A stretch of 64,000 nucleotides of DNA, taken from positions 930,001 to 994,000 of the forward strand of contig JAHBXS010000001.1 in NCBI GenBank assembly GCA_019636375.1. The letters run 5' to 3'. Of this stretch, positions 44,953 through 53,895 are shown one piece after another. Source of the stretch: Pirellulaceae bacterium (lineage in GTDB: Bacteria; Planctomycetota; Planctomycetia; Pirellulales; Pirellulaceae). Within the stretch, counting starts at the first letter, position 1. Each line of letters starts with the position of its first letter. The notes under the pieces are model-generated. The model was given only the letters and a program-made list of their open reading frames with translations. It was not told the origin of the DNA and searched no databases. Both the position numbers and the translations under genes were made by a program.

Positions 44953-45812
44953 GCGGCAACCCTTGGAGGGGCCATGTGTCGAGTCCGTCCGTGGCGTCCT
45001 TCGCGAGCGCCACCTAAGAACTCAAGCAGGTGTTCGACTTCAGGCGTCAAATGGTTCATCCCTTTTAGGACTTCCCTTGCATTATCCAGTCCAACTCGAT
45101 TTCGGAAAATGAGGCGATAGGTTTCATTGAGGGCAACGATGGATGCCCTAGGAAAATCGTTTCGTTTGAGGGCAATGATATTTGTGCATTTGCAACGAGC
45201 GGGGCTTCCGTCGGCCAACATGTACGGTGGGATGTCTTGCATGACCTTGCTGACCCCGCCGACGAAGGCGTAGCTACCGACCGATGCAAAATGATGAACA
45301 GCTACTCCGCCTGAAAGTCCGGCGTAAGAATGTATGTAGCTATGGCCACCGAGCATTGAGCCTTGCCCTAAAATCACGCGATCACCCACAAAACAGTCGT
45401 GGCCGACATGTGAACATGCCATCAAGTAGCAATCGCTGCCGACTTGGGTGAGCCCTTCCTCCTTCTCGGAGGCCCGATTGATCGTCACATTTTCGCGAAT
45501 GATATTTCGGTCGCCAACGATCACCTTGGTATCGGTACCTCGATAGCTGATGTCTTGAGGTTCACCACCGATACAGGCCCCGGGCCAGATTACATTGTTT
45601 TGACCGATGGTCACATGACCGCTGACAGTCACGTTGTTGATCAATTTCGTGCCAGCTCCGATTTTGGCATGGGGACCAACCACACAAAACGGGCCGATCT
45701 CGACTCCCGCGCCAATTTGAGCTCGCGGATCCACATCAGCCAATTTGGAAATTTTTGTTTGCATCGGCGGCTCACTAGCGTTCAAATATTTGTCAATGCG
45801 AATGATGTCCAC
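44949..45812 (-). CDS. lpxA: UDP-N-acetylglucosamine acyltransferase LpxA
   Basis: LpxA adds an acyl chain to the sugar 3-position in the first step of lipid A synthesis. The protein is a left-handed beta helix of hexapeptide repeats (for example GAGVEIGPFCVVGPHAKIGAG) with the catalytic His region LMACSHVGHDCFVG and the helical C-terminal domain found in LpxA. The length is 272-288 residues against 262 in E. coli. GTG 45812 has AGGG 8 nt upstream; ATG 45764 (MQTKISKLADVDP) is where family homology begins and is an alternative start. It follows lpxC by 23 nt and overlaps the oxidoreductase gene by 4 nt. Confidence 0.95.
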   Translation of the reverse strand: MDIIRIDKYLNASEPPMQTKISKLADVDPRAQIGAGVEIGPFCVVGPHAKIGAGTKLINNVTVSGHVTIGQNNVIWPGACIGGEPQDISYRGTDTKVIVGDRNIIRENVTINRASEKEEGLTQVGSDCYLMACSHVGHDCFVGDRVILGQGSMLGGHSYIHSYAGLSGGVAVHHFASVGSYAFVGGVSKVMQDIPPYMLADGSPARCKCTNIIALKRNDFPRASIVALNETYRLIFRNRVGLDNAREVLKGMNHLTPEVEHLLEFLGGAREGRHGRTRHMAPPRVAA

Positions 45813-45835
45813 TTGGGTACCCTGTGAAAATAGGA

Positions 45836-46711
45836 TTAAGCCGTTTTGCGGTGCTCGGCTTGAACCGTAAATCGATTTTTTAACTGTCGCACAAGTTCAC
45901 CGTTGAGGCGATGGCCGCTGCGATAAGCCGTGAATTTACCGACCAAATCACATCCTGCCAAGGCGAAATCGCCGATCATGTCGAGCAGTTTATGCCGGGC
46001 ACATTCATCGACGAAACGGAGTTGATTATTGATGGGACCAGCGTTTTCAAAAACCAGGATGTCATGGTAGTTGACTCGTCGCCCAAGCCCTTGTTGACGC
46101 AAAGATTCGGCCTCCGCTCTTGTCACAAAGGTCCTGGCCGGAGCGACGTCTTTTAAAAAATCGACGGTCTCCAACTGAGCACCGAAAGTTTGTTCGCCAA
46201 TCGCTGGCTCATCCGGATACGACAACAGGTAGGTCAATTCGCATGTACCACTTGGATTTGGCTCGGCTCGAACCCAAGAGTTTTCATCGCCGACTTGGTA
46301 AACTTGATCGACAGTCAATCGCGAACGCAATTGCGTTTGACGCACGATGCCGACTTGGCTGAGCACTTGGGCGAATGGGAGGCTGGAGCCGTCGAAGCCA
46401 GGCATTTCAGCACGATCCACCCAAACTTGACAGTTGTCGATTTTCAAACCGGTCAAAGCCGCTAAAATGTGCTCCACCATATCGACGGCGGTTCCGTTTC
46501 GCGAAAGAGTCGTTCGTCTAGGGCCGTGCGCCAAATGATCAACGGTGGCGGGAATTACCGGCATGCCCGGCAAATCGCGGCGAATAAACACAACTCCGTG
46601 CCCACAAGGGGCTGGTCGAAATTCGACAGTGACATCAAGTCCACTCCAGAAACCGTAACCGGTTAAAGTCGTTCGTCGAGAGATCGTTTGTTGATAACGT
46701 TGGGCTTTCAA
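45836..46711 (-). CDS. lpxC: UDP-3-O-acyl-N-acetylglucosamine deacetylase LpxC
   Basis: LpxC is the zinc deacetylase that commits precursor to lipid A. The 291-residue protein shows the zinc-ligand regions VDMVEHILAALTGL and ARHKLLDMIGDFALAG, and the catalytic SGHRLN near the C-terminus, plus EMPGFDGSS in the active-site loop region. Here LpxC stands alone rather than fused to FabZ as in Bacteroidetes. It sits between the Skp-like gene and lpxA in a leftward envelope-biogenesis operon. Confidence 0.96.
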   Translation of the reverse strand: MKAQRYQQTISRRTTLTGYGFWSGLDVTVEFRPAPCGHGVVFIRRDLPGMPVIPATVDHLAHGPRRTTLSRNGTAVDMVEHILAALTGLKIDNCQVWVDRAEMPGFDGSSLPFAQVLSQVGIVRQTQLRSRLTVDQVYQVGDENSWVRAEPNPSGTCELTYLLSYPDEPAIGEQTFGAQLETVDFLKDVAPARTFVTRAEAESLRQQGLGRRVNYHDILVFENAGPINNQLRFVDECARHKLLDMIGDFALAGCDLVGKFTAYRSGHRLNGELVRQLKNRFTVQAEHRKTA

Positions 46712-46753
46712 GGGTCAGGTCCTCGTCAAATTTTTTATGTGGTAGGCCCTGCA

Positions 46754-47338
46754 CTAATTGCCGCCGACGCCAGTTTTAGCGGATTTCATGGACTGCACGA
46801 TCACTTGGGTGATGTCGCGGTCTTGGCGATGAAATACCACCGCACCATTAATTTGATGCATGATCGATTCGGGGTCGTCCAAAGACATTTGTCCACCGGC
46901 GTAACGCATCACGAGGCGAATGTTGTTTTTCGAGCAGTAGTCTTCAACGTAACGACTGACTTCTTGGTAGGTTTGGTAGTGAATGCGAGCTTCTTCGGTC
47001 GTCAATTGACGAACCTTGGATCTGGCCTCAACGGTTATGTTTGCGTCTTGGACCATCAAGTCCTTTTCAGCTTGCTTGAACTCAGCACTTTCGGGCGCGT
47101 ACATCGCGCTCAACTGTTCCATTTTGAATTGCAGGTTTTGACGTTCCTGCGCGACTGCCTGCTGCAAGGATGTCGCTTCTTGGCGAAGTCGTTCAAGTTG
47201 ACTTTGAAAACCTGAATGATTCTCAAAGACCACGCCCAAGTCGATGATTGCGACATTCGTTTGAGCGTGGATTGAACTAGAGAGGGCGACGAGAAAAAAT
47301 GCCCCGATTGCGATAGCCTTCCATTGCGTTGCGTACAC
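46754..47338 (-). CDS. Periplasmic chaperone of the OmpH/Skp family
   Basis: Skp-like proteins hold unfolded outer-membrane proteins in the periplasm. The sequence has a signal peptide (IAIGAFFLVALSSSIHAQ) followed by VAIIDLGVVFENHSGFQSQLERL and a long coiled-coil rich in Gln, Glu and Arg, then a beta-containing end (NNIRLVMRYAGG). I prefer GTG 47338 because AAGGAG is 7 nt upstream; ATG 47362 is an alternative. Its place just before lpxC matches the common skp-lpx clustering of Gram-negative genomes. Confidence 0.9.
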   Translation of the reverse strand: MYATQWKAIAIGAFFLVALSSSIHAQTNVAIIDLGVVFENHSGFQSQLERLRQEATSLQQAVAQERQNLQFKMEQLSAMYAPESAEFKQAEKDLMVQDANITVEARSKVRQLTTEEARIHYQTYQEVSRYVEDYCSKNNIRLVMRYAGGQMSLDDPESIMHQINGAVVFHRQDRDITQVIVQSMKSAKTGVGGN

Positions 47339-47436
47339 TTCAGCACTCCTTGCTGGGTTCATTAAAATTTGTGGTAAAAACCTATCAGATTGTGTCGATT
47401 TTTTGGAATTCCGTAAAGATCGATTTTTGAAAAAAG

Positions 47437-48765
47437 TTATGCGGTGGTAGTAAACGTCTCGCGCAGTTCATCAGCAAGGTCTTGATAGCGACTATAAAAA
47501 CCCCGTGCCATGACCCCTAAATAGACATTCAGGGCCACTGAAAACAGGAGCAAAAAGAACAGAAAAAGAATCTGACGTCGAGCGTTTTCGGCCAGCGATT
47601 CTTGCTGCGCCAACAGGCTTGGCTTCTGTCCTGGAATCTCGGCCGTCAAAGGCCCACCGGTGGTTGGCTCTCCCTCGGCGACGCCCGGTCGACTATTTTT
47701 CTGAGCGTTCATCTTTTGTTCCACCACTGCGTCCACCATGCGTTCGAAGGCTTCGGGAGTTAGAACTGAATTGTTTTGCGTGGGTTGGGGTTGCCAAGTC
47801 GAAGTATACATTCCCGCTTGATGGGGAATGGTTGCCGGGGTTTGGGGATACCCAGCATACATTGGGTTCCACTGAGAGGGAGGAATTTGATTTGCGTATG
47901 GGCTGATATTGGCTGGATACGTAATCATTGGGTCCGGCTGGCGGAGGAGCGGAGCCTGAACCATTTGCTGGCCACTCGTATTGATTGGAACAAATCCTGG
48001 CTGAGATTGTGGTTGTTGTTGCTGCTGTTGGTGTTGCAACTGCTGTTGGTGCTGCTGTTGGTGCAGCCAATTTTGGTCTTGAAGTGAAGGCTGTTGTCCC
48101 TGGAAACCACGTTGATCAATTACCGAAGTTGGTTGGCTGCTAGGATTCACTCCGTCGCGGAGGGGCATTCCAGTTGGCTGCTGCGGAGTATTTAGTTCCA
48201 TTCGGCGGCTGGTATCAGGGAATAATGGACTATTCGGATTCTGGGTTTGGCCCGCTCCGGAAAACGCGGAAGCCCTCGGATCATTGCACCCCCAGTTCTG
48301 GGAAGCGTCAGGTTGACGCGGGCTCTGTGTCGGACCTGGACCAATGCCTCCACTCCCATTTTGAGGCTGGCCGCCGAATTGGCTAGGAGTTCCAAACGCG
48401 CCTGTACCGTCGTTTCCTTGCCCTACTGGAGTTGGGATCAGAGGATTGCTGCGTGCTTGTGGCGCACGATTATTGATAACATCATCGAGGTCTCGGACGA
48501 ACTGATCAACCAGCGCTGCAATCCGCGGATCGCCGCCAGTATCGACAGTCAATGAAATGGCTTCCTCAATGACTAGTGGAGTTTTTAATTCAAAATTCAA
48601 CCCAGGGCGATTTTCAGAATTGGCCCGGTCCCGACCTAGTAACAAAACCAAATCACTCGGTTTGAATTCGATTGGCATCACCTTTGTGATTCGAGAGTTT
48701 TGCCCAAAGCCTACTGTCGACGTCAGCAACCAAACCAAGGCGAGACAGAAAATTCGATTTTTCAT
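47437..48765 (-). CDS. Q/P-rich exported protein with C-terminal membrane segment, hypothetical
   Basis: The protein starts MKNRIFCLALVWLLTSTVGFGQ, a clear signal peptide, followed by about 90 ordered-looking residues and then a long disordered Gln/Pro/Asn/Gly region including a polyglutamine stretch (codons CAG/CAA near 48000-48070). A single hydrophobic segment (ILFLFFLLLFSVALNVYLGVMA) lies near the C-terminus. The layout suggests an anchored periplasmic scaffold. I do not recognise the family. It is the first gene of the leftward operon with skp, lpxC and lpxA, which hints at an envelope role. The frame is open to 48831; the shorter start gives the better signal peptide. Confidence 0.7.
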   Translation of the reverse strand: MKNRIFCLALVWLLTSTVGFGQNSRITKVMPIEFKPSDLVLLLGRDRANSENRPGLNFELKTPLVIEEAISLTVDTGGDPRIAALVDQFVRDLDDVINNRAPQARSNPLIPTPVGQGNDGTGAFGTPSQFGGQPQNGSGGIGPGPTQSPRQPDASQNWGCNDPRASAFSGAGQTQNPNSPLFPDTSRRMELNTPQQPTGMPLRDGVNPSSQPTSVIDQRGFQGQQPSLQDQNWLHQQQHQQQLQHQQQQQQPQSQPGFVPINTSGQQMVQAPLLRQPDPMITYPANISPYANQIPPSQWNPMYAGYPQTPATIPHQAGMYTSTWQPQPTQNNSVLTPEAFERMVDAVVEQKMNAQKNSRPGVAEGEPTTGGPLTAEIPGQKPSLLAQQESLAENARRQILFLFFLLLFSVALNVYLGVMARGFYSRYQDLADELRETFTTTA

Positions 48766-48912
48766 GTTCCATCCAATAACGATCAAACCCATCTGGAAAT
48801 CGCCGCGCATCCAATTTCGCGTCACCTCCAATCCGTTAATCTAACGCAATTCGCGAAATTTAGGAAAGAGCGATTGCAAAAAACGACAGCAATCGAGCGA
48901 CTCAACCCAACG

Positions 48913-49581
48913 CTAGCAGATTCCTGCCGCATCCAGAAGAGCCTGCAATGGGACGCCGATGGGAACCACCGTGATTCGCCCCACCGGAGTCTGGTCATGT
49001 AATTGGCAAAAGGCCGGTTTCCATGCGACCATCGTGATGGTTACATCCGCCTGAAAACAGTCACCTGCGATGGTTCCAGTGTCGCCGCACAATCCACTCG
49101 GTAGGTCAATCGCAATTCGCCGGGATGCTTGCCCGTTGGCCCACACAATCGCGGCTGCGATCAGTCCGCGTGGAGCCCCTTGGCTACCCGTCCCCAGCAA
49201 GGCATCGACGATCACGTCTCCGAACTCTACCGTCAGATCAAAAATATCCGCCGGTGATTCAGCCAGAACTGTGGGGATTTTAAGATGTTGGAGAATGGAA
49301 AAATTTACAGCGGCATCGGGGCTGAGGCGGGTTGGGGCATCGGTTAAAACCACCTGAACCGGGACACCTGAAATTGCCAAATGTCTAGCGATCACGAAAC
49401 CATCACCACCGTTGTTTCCACGACCACAAAGAATCAGCGCCTTTTGCGGGTTCATTCGCAGCAATATTTCGGCACAACCGCGTCCGGCATTTTCCATCAA
49501 GATGAGGGACGGTACTCCTAGCTGATCGATAGCGGCCCGATCCAACCGACGCTGTTGTTCGCAGGTGAAAATTTGGTTCAA
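48913..49581 (-). CDS. nnrE: NAD(P)H-hydrate epimerase (YjeF N-terminal domain)
   Basis: This enzyme interconverts the R and S forms of damaged, hydrated NAD(P)H so that they can be repaired. The 222-residue protein has the family motifs LILMENAGRGCAE, LCGRGNNGGDGFVIARHL and VIVDALLGTGSQGAPRG. Unlike E. coli YjeF it has no C-terminal dehydratase domain, and no separate NnrD gene is in the window, so the repair partner must be encoded elsewhere. It overlaps the stop of the DUF1570 gene upstream by 4 nt. Confidence 0.93.
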   Translation of the reverse strand: MNQIFTCEQQRRLDRAAIDQLGVPSLILMENAGRGCAEILLRMNPQKALILCGRGNNGGDGFVIARHLAISGVPVQVVLTDAPTRLSPDAAVNFSILQHLKIPTVLAESPADIFDLTVEFGDVIVDALLGTGSQGAPRGLIAAAIVWANGQASRRIAIDLPSGLCGDTGTIAGDCFQADVTITMVAWKPAFCQLHDQTPVGRITVVPIGVPLQALLDAAGIC

Positions 49582-50744
49582 TTGACGGTCCGCATGTAAT
49601 TTAGAAATTCTTTTTCTAACTTCTCGATTCCCATCGGGAAGAACCGCTGGAATTCCTCCAAGCGTGTGTCCGCAGAATCCTCTATCAGCGGCTCTTTTTG
49701 ACTCAAAAATTTTAAGTAATCGACGTACTTGGAAGAATGCTTGTTGAGCAAAAAATAGTTCAGTGCCCAGGCCTCGGCGTACCGGTCGAGCAGTTGCTGG
49801 CCGTCTTGGAGAACTTCGTCGGAAGTCAACATTTCCTGAAAATAATCCGGTGAACGAGGCTTGTTCACAAGGTTTTGCCGAAAAGTCGCCAATCGCAATT
49901 GATTAACCTGCCCGATGGCACGCCAACCTGAGTTGGACGATACGTCGGGTGGTTCGAAATACATCGCCAGTCCCTCGCTTACCCACAGGGGCACGGCCGC
50001 CAGTCGCTGCTGCATCCCTGTGTTGTACATCAATTGATGCGATCCCTCATGAATGATCGTCGTGATCATCACCAAGGCATTGGGGTTTGCAAGAATGTCC
50101 ATAATCTGGCGATCGTTTTGTATTTTCTGTCCCGCAGCTCCAAATTCTGACGTCAAGTCGTACATGACCACCTGATTGGTCATTAAATTGTAGTAGGCTA
50201 CCATCGTTTGCGGCGGTTCGATCCCGATGTCCTTTTTGACGAACTCGGCGTATTCGGCATGACTCCGAAATATGATCGCGACGAGCGGCTCCTCCGGTTC
50301 GTCGAGCTTCCAAGAACGTTTGGATTTCCAATGGCCAGTGAAGCCTTTTAATAAGCGTTCATACAATCCGCTGATGTACTTGGCGTAGGCCCGCTCGGTG
50401 TTGTAAGCGATCACGTAGTGATTCGTGGTTTCGATTCGAAAGCCGTTCGGGAGTTGCTGCAATACCCGTTGCGAAATCTCCTCTTTTTTTAATGCAACAG
50501 GAGGGGTTTCTGAGTCATTGCGGGAAACGATTGCTTCCGGTTCTACGAGCCAAAGTTTTCCAGTCAGGTCCTGGAACAGAATCCCGTTGTCTTGAGCTGT
50601 TATCAGCACGCGGCCAAACAACTGAAGTTCCTGCCCCTCATGTCGGATTACAACTTCGTCGGCTGCCGCAGGATTTGCGAGGAAGCAGGCGAGCAGCGAA
50701 AGCAAAAGAGCCCCAACGAAATCAAGAGTCCGGCTGCTCAACAT
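49578..50744 (-). CDS. DUF1570 secreted metallopeptidase-like protein
   Basis: The protein starts MLSSRTLDFVGALLLSLLACFL, a signal peptide ending near AAADE. It has a gluzincin-like zinc site: HEGSH at about residues 232-236 and a downstream Glu in WVSEGLAMYFE about 20 residues later. This matches DUF1570, a family common in planctomycetes and thought to be peptidases, though activity is unproven. I chose ATG 50744 over 50825 because the upstream residues lack signal-peptide character. It overlaps nnrE by 4 nt, so the two are co-expressed. Confidence 0.85.
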   Translation of the reverse strand: MLSSRTLDFVGALLLSLLACFLANPAAADEVVIRHEGQELQLFGRVLITAQDNGILFQDLTGKLWLVEPEAIVSRNDSETPPVALKKEEISQRVLQQLPNGFRIETTNHYVIAYNTERAYAKYISGLYERLLKGFTGHWKSKRSWKLDEPEEPLVAIIFRSHAEYAEFVKKDIGIEPPQTMVAYYNLMTNQVVMYDLTSEFGAAGQKIQNDRQIMDILANPNALVMITTIIHEGSHQLMYNTGMQQRLAAVPLWVSEGLAMYFEPPDVSSNSGWRAIGQVNQLRLATFRQNLVNKPRSPDYFQEMLTSDEVLQDGQQLLDRYAEAWALNYFLLNKHSSKYVDYLKFLSQKEPLIEDSADTRLEEFQRFFPMGIEKLEKEFLNYMRTVN

Positions 50745-51052
50745 GATATTAGCCAAAAGTCGCGTGATTTGCCCAAGGCACGGAGGATGAACTCGATCGC
50801 CTTGTTTAGAAAATTCAATTTCCATGATTATCGCCGTTATCCTGCCGCACGACTTCTAAGCCCCGATTCATTCTTGCCAAGTCCCAGAAGGATGTCAAAC
50901 GGAGTCGAACCGGTTTACTGATTGGTCATCGAGAACTAACCTGTGCCTTGTTCTTAAACGGTAGCGACTCTCGCCAAAGCGTGGCGAAACCTTCGGAAAA
51001 TCTACGTACTGACGAACGTGGCTATCGAATCTTTTGCCTTTGGAAACAAGGC
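50745..51052. other. Intergenic region, nothing recognised
   Basis: This separates the DUF1570 gene from the end of the YTV-protein gene, both leftward. I see no coding frame, terminator-like hairpin with T-tract or repeat. It should contain the DUF1570/nnrE promoter. Confidence 0.35.
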
Positions 51053-53566
51053 CTAATGTTCCTGGTATTTTTTCGCGCAAGAAGGGCAACAAGGCTCGAC
51101 GGGGACCGTGATCTGCTTAGGAACCATCTTGCAGACCCGTCGTGGAACGCGGATGCGTTCTTCGAATGGTACTTGGACAGTGTAGGTCTCCGTTTTTTCC
51201 TCGGTCACCGTGCGGGGGACTTGACGCATCACCGTCCGGGTTTGAACTTGAGGGACTTGCACGGAATAGGTCTGTGTTTTGATTTCCGGGATGGTTTCGT
51301 CTCGATATTCGATTTCAGTTACCGCTCGACTATTGGGAACCATGATTGTGTACTTTTGAGTTTTCACTTCCGGAACCTGCCGGTATCGCGTTTCCATCAC
51401 AACTCGTTTTCGCTCGTGGGGCACGTTGATCGTGTAGTCAATGGTCTTGATTTCCGGAATCTGCTTCGTCACGGTCTTGGTTGCTTGACGACTGCGGCGT
51501 TGAGGGACATTGACGGTATAGGTGACGTATTCAACTTGGGGAATGGAACGATAGACGGTGCGTTCAACCTCACGGTAACGCATTTGCGGAACTTGGACGG
51601 AGTACTCCACAGGGAGTGTGACAGGCTCTGTTACTTCATACTCTTGCCGGACTTCTTGCCAAGTCGTCACTGGGACTAATTGCGTGAACTTGACGTCGTC
51701 TGGGCGTGGTACCAAAGTCGTTTCGTATTTAATTTGATCTACGTCAGTCAATTTCTCGCTAACTTTTTGTGTTGGGATTCGAAAGGTTTCTTGCTTGGAC
51801 TCATAAGTCGTACGTGTAACTTGGCGGTCTTGGGGAACGGTGCGGTATTTTTGGACGGGAACTTGACGAACTCGGGTCTCCGACCGATATGTTGTCATTT
51901 CGACATCTCGAGTTCGAGTTTCGGTTCGAGGAACATATTCCACTTCTTTGGTCGTACGAGGCTCGTTTCGATAGCGAACGACTTGATAAGTCACCGTCTG
52001 CTGTTCCGGTCGTTGCTTCGTGACCGAATAAGAGTAAGGGATTGAATCCGTGACCGTTTGATAGGTCGTATAGGGAATTTGTTTGGTGACCAAACGCGGA
52101 CGCCATACTTTTTGAAAGCATTGTCGCTCGACTGGAGGGGGACAAGTTCCACAACCGTTCTGATCGCAGCAGGATGCTGGCTCGCGAACAGTGTGGCAGA
52201 CCGTTTCCCAAGTCCCGTGGTCTTCGCAAATTGCATGGTGCTGCTGCACAGGGACCTGCCGCGATACCGTGTGCGTCCCTTGAATGATCTCCGAGTAAGG
52301 GACCATGACGCTATAAGTTTGCGTGACGTTTTCGATGAAGGGAACAGGCTCCGTGTAGGTCTTGGTGACTTCGCGAGTGTCCATCACCGTAACTTGGTAA
52401 GTTTGAGTAATTCTTTCAATCACTGGGACCATGACCTGATAGGGCTCGTTGATCATTTCAATGTAAGGTTGATTGCTCGAAACGGTCTCATTCGTGGCTT
52501 TTGTCACCGGCACCTGATAGTGCAGTTGCTCAACAATTTCGTCTCGATCCTGGAACGTGGCGTAGACCTGTTCCTTGAACGGAGTGGCTATGGTTTGGTA
52601 ACTGTAAGTCGTCTCCTGCCGAGTTGCCTCTCGGGGAATCATGTCAATCTTGGGAAGTCGCACGACACGTTCTGACTTTTTTGTTTCATAAACGATTAAG
52701 TTCTTTACCCGGGTTTCGGTGACCATTTCGGTGTAGGGGATTTTGACGACTTCCGTTTCGGCGACTTCCTTGTAACTGATAACTGGGCGAACTCGCGTTT
52801 CAGGGACCATGACCGTATAGTGCTCAACGTCCGGCTCCTGCTCCGTGATCGTACGATAAGTCGTGTACTCGCGATGTCTCGTTTCCGGCAACATCACGGT
52901 GTAGGTTTGCTCGACAGGCACTTGATAAGCCTCGGAGCGATAAATAACGTAATCGCGACTTCTCTCCTCTGGCACCATTTCCGTGACCATCTTTTGTACG
53001 GGGTGAGGTATTCGCTGGGTCCGGTAAACGACCTCTTCGCGACTTCGCTGTTCCGATACCATCACAGTGTAGTTTTCAAAGTCTGGGACCTGATCGACCA
53101 CGGTTCGATTGACCAAAACCGGACGAGTTCGGAGTTCTTGTCGGTAGGACGTTTTACAGACTTCGTCGTAAGCAACTGACCATTCAGGCACCATGATCGT
53201 TCGCGTTTCACATCTCGGGTTACAGCCGCTGCAGGTGCTCGAGTCATGGTGCACACCAAGCGACGAGTGGCCCTGAGGAACATTGCTCTTCGAACGACCA
53301 GTATTGTCCAATGCGAAGGGATCGAACGAAGGGAGGCTGGGGGCCGAGAAATTGCGAGCGGGAGTATCTTGAGTTCGACCGGCTGGTCCCGGCAAAGGAA
53401 AAATTTCCTCTTGCACGGGCCGTCGAGCTTGCTGGGTTTGTTTAGGTAGCCCGGGAGGTAAAAAGGTATCGTCTTGGTTCACCCCGTCGACGCATAGAAG
53501 CGCCAACGAACGAGTCCCAAACACGCCGAGCAACGAAAATACGAGAATGAGGCTCCGCAACCCCAT
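51053..53566 (-). CDS. YTV-repeat cysteine-rich cell wall protein
   Basis: The 837-residue exported protein has an N-terminal signal-like hydrophobic stretch and then dozens of degenerate repeats built around (Y/T)TVMVPE and YTVQVP with flanking charged strands, the YTV domain known only from planctomycetes and abundant in their cell-wall preparations. Cysteines cluster in three short motifs: CSGCNPRC, CCDQNGCGTC and CCPSCAKK, the last at the C-terminus, so disulfide cross-linking into a proteinaceous wall is likely. I chose ATG 53566 with AAGGA 6 nt upstream; a TTG lies just before it. It is a single gene with intergenic regions on both sides. Confidence 0.92.
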   Translation of the reverse strand: MGLRSLILVFSLLGVFGTRSLALLCVDGVNQDDTFLPPGLPKQTQQARRPVQEEIFPLPGPAGRTQDTPARNFSAPSLPSFDPFALDNTGRSKSNVPQGHSSLGVHHDSSTCSGCNPRCETRTIMVPEWSVAYDEVCKTSYRQELRTRPVLVNRTVVDQVPDFENYTVMVSEQRSREEVVYRTQRIPHPVQKMVTEMVPEERSRDYVIYRSEAYQVPVEQTYTVMLPETRHREYTTYRTITEQEPDVEHYTVMVPETRVRPVISYKEVAETEVVKIPYTEMVTETRVKNLIVYETKKSERVVRLPKIDMIPREATRQETTYSYQTIATPFKEQVYATFQDRDEIVEQLHYQVPVTKATNETVSSNQPYIEMINEPYQVMVPVIERITQTYQVTVMDTREVTKTYTEPVPFIENVTQTYSVMVPYSEIIQGTHTVSRQVPVQQHHAICEDHGTWETVCHTVREPASCCDQNGCGTCPPPVERQCFQKVWRPRLVTKQIPYTTYQTVTDSIPYSYSVTKQRPEQQTVTYQVVRYRNEPRTTKEVEYVPRTETRTRDVEMTTYRSETRVRQVPVQKYRTVPQDRQVTRTTYESKQETFRIPTQKVSEKLTDVDQIKYETTLVPRPDDVKFTQLVPVTTWQEVRQEYEVTEPVTLPVEYSVQVPQMRYREVERTVYRSIPQVEYVTYTVNVPQRRSRQATKTVTKQIPEIKTIDYTINVPHERKRVVMETRYRQVPEVKTQKYTIMVPNSRAVTEIEYRDETIPEIKTQTYSVQVPQVQTRTVMRQVPRTVTEEKTETYTVQVPFEERIRVPRRVCKMVPKQITVPVEPCCPSCAKKYQEH

Positions 53567-53569
53567 CAA

Positions 53570-53895
53570 AAGTCCTTAAACATGACGACCAACCCAGATT
53601 TCCCAGAGCGTTTATATTAACCAGTTTTCCAACTAAATTCAACGCGAAATCGAACTATTCGGGGATTGAAGGCGATTTGGTCGGTTCATTTTCGGAATAA
53701 GGACCCCGGGACAGCAACCTCCTGGAACAGGCTAAAAATTGCGCAAGATTTGGAACTTCGATTGGGACCAACGAGTTGTGAGTTGACCCAAAAGCTGGAT
53801 TCGAGTGGAATTGAATAACAAGCAAAATCGAAACAATCGGACAACCCCTCATATGAGGCTTTAGCAGAGACTCGCTTTTCCAGCTCTTGTCTTGT
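53570..53895. other. Intergenic region, nothing recognised
   Basis: This lies between the YTV gene (leftward) and the end of tsaE (leftward), and must contain the YTV promoter. I found no credible small gene, repeat or terminator in it. Confidence 0.35.

Noticed and set aside
44299..45120. 273-codon plus-strand frame across lpxA and the oxidoreductase
   Set aside because: Antisense to two overlapping genes with well-supported motifs.
48000..48070. Short tandem CAG/CAA/CTG-like repeats
   Set aside because: Not a CRISPR array: they are glutamine codons in a Q-rich protein, with no spacers.
52058..52675. 205-codon plus-strand frame within the YTV gene
   Set aside because: Antisense to repeats; no independent signal.
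51053..53566. Regular repetition that could suggest a CRISPR or satellite array
   Set aside because: It is protein-level repetition (YTV domains) with variable nucleotide sequence and a continuous reading frame.
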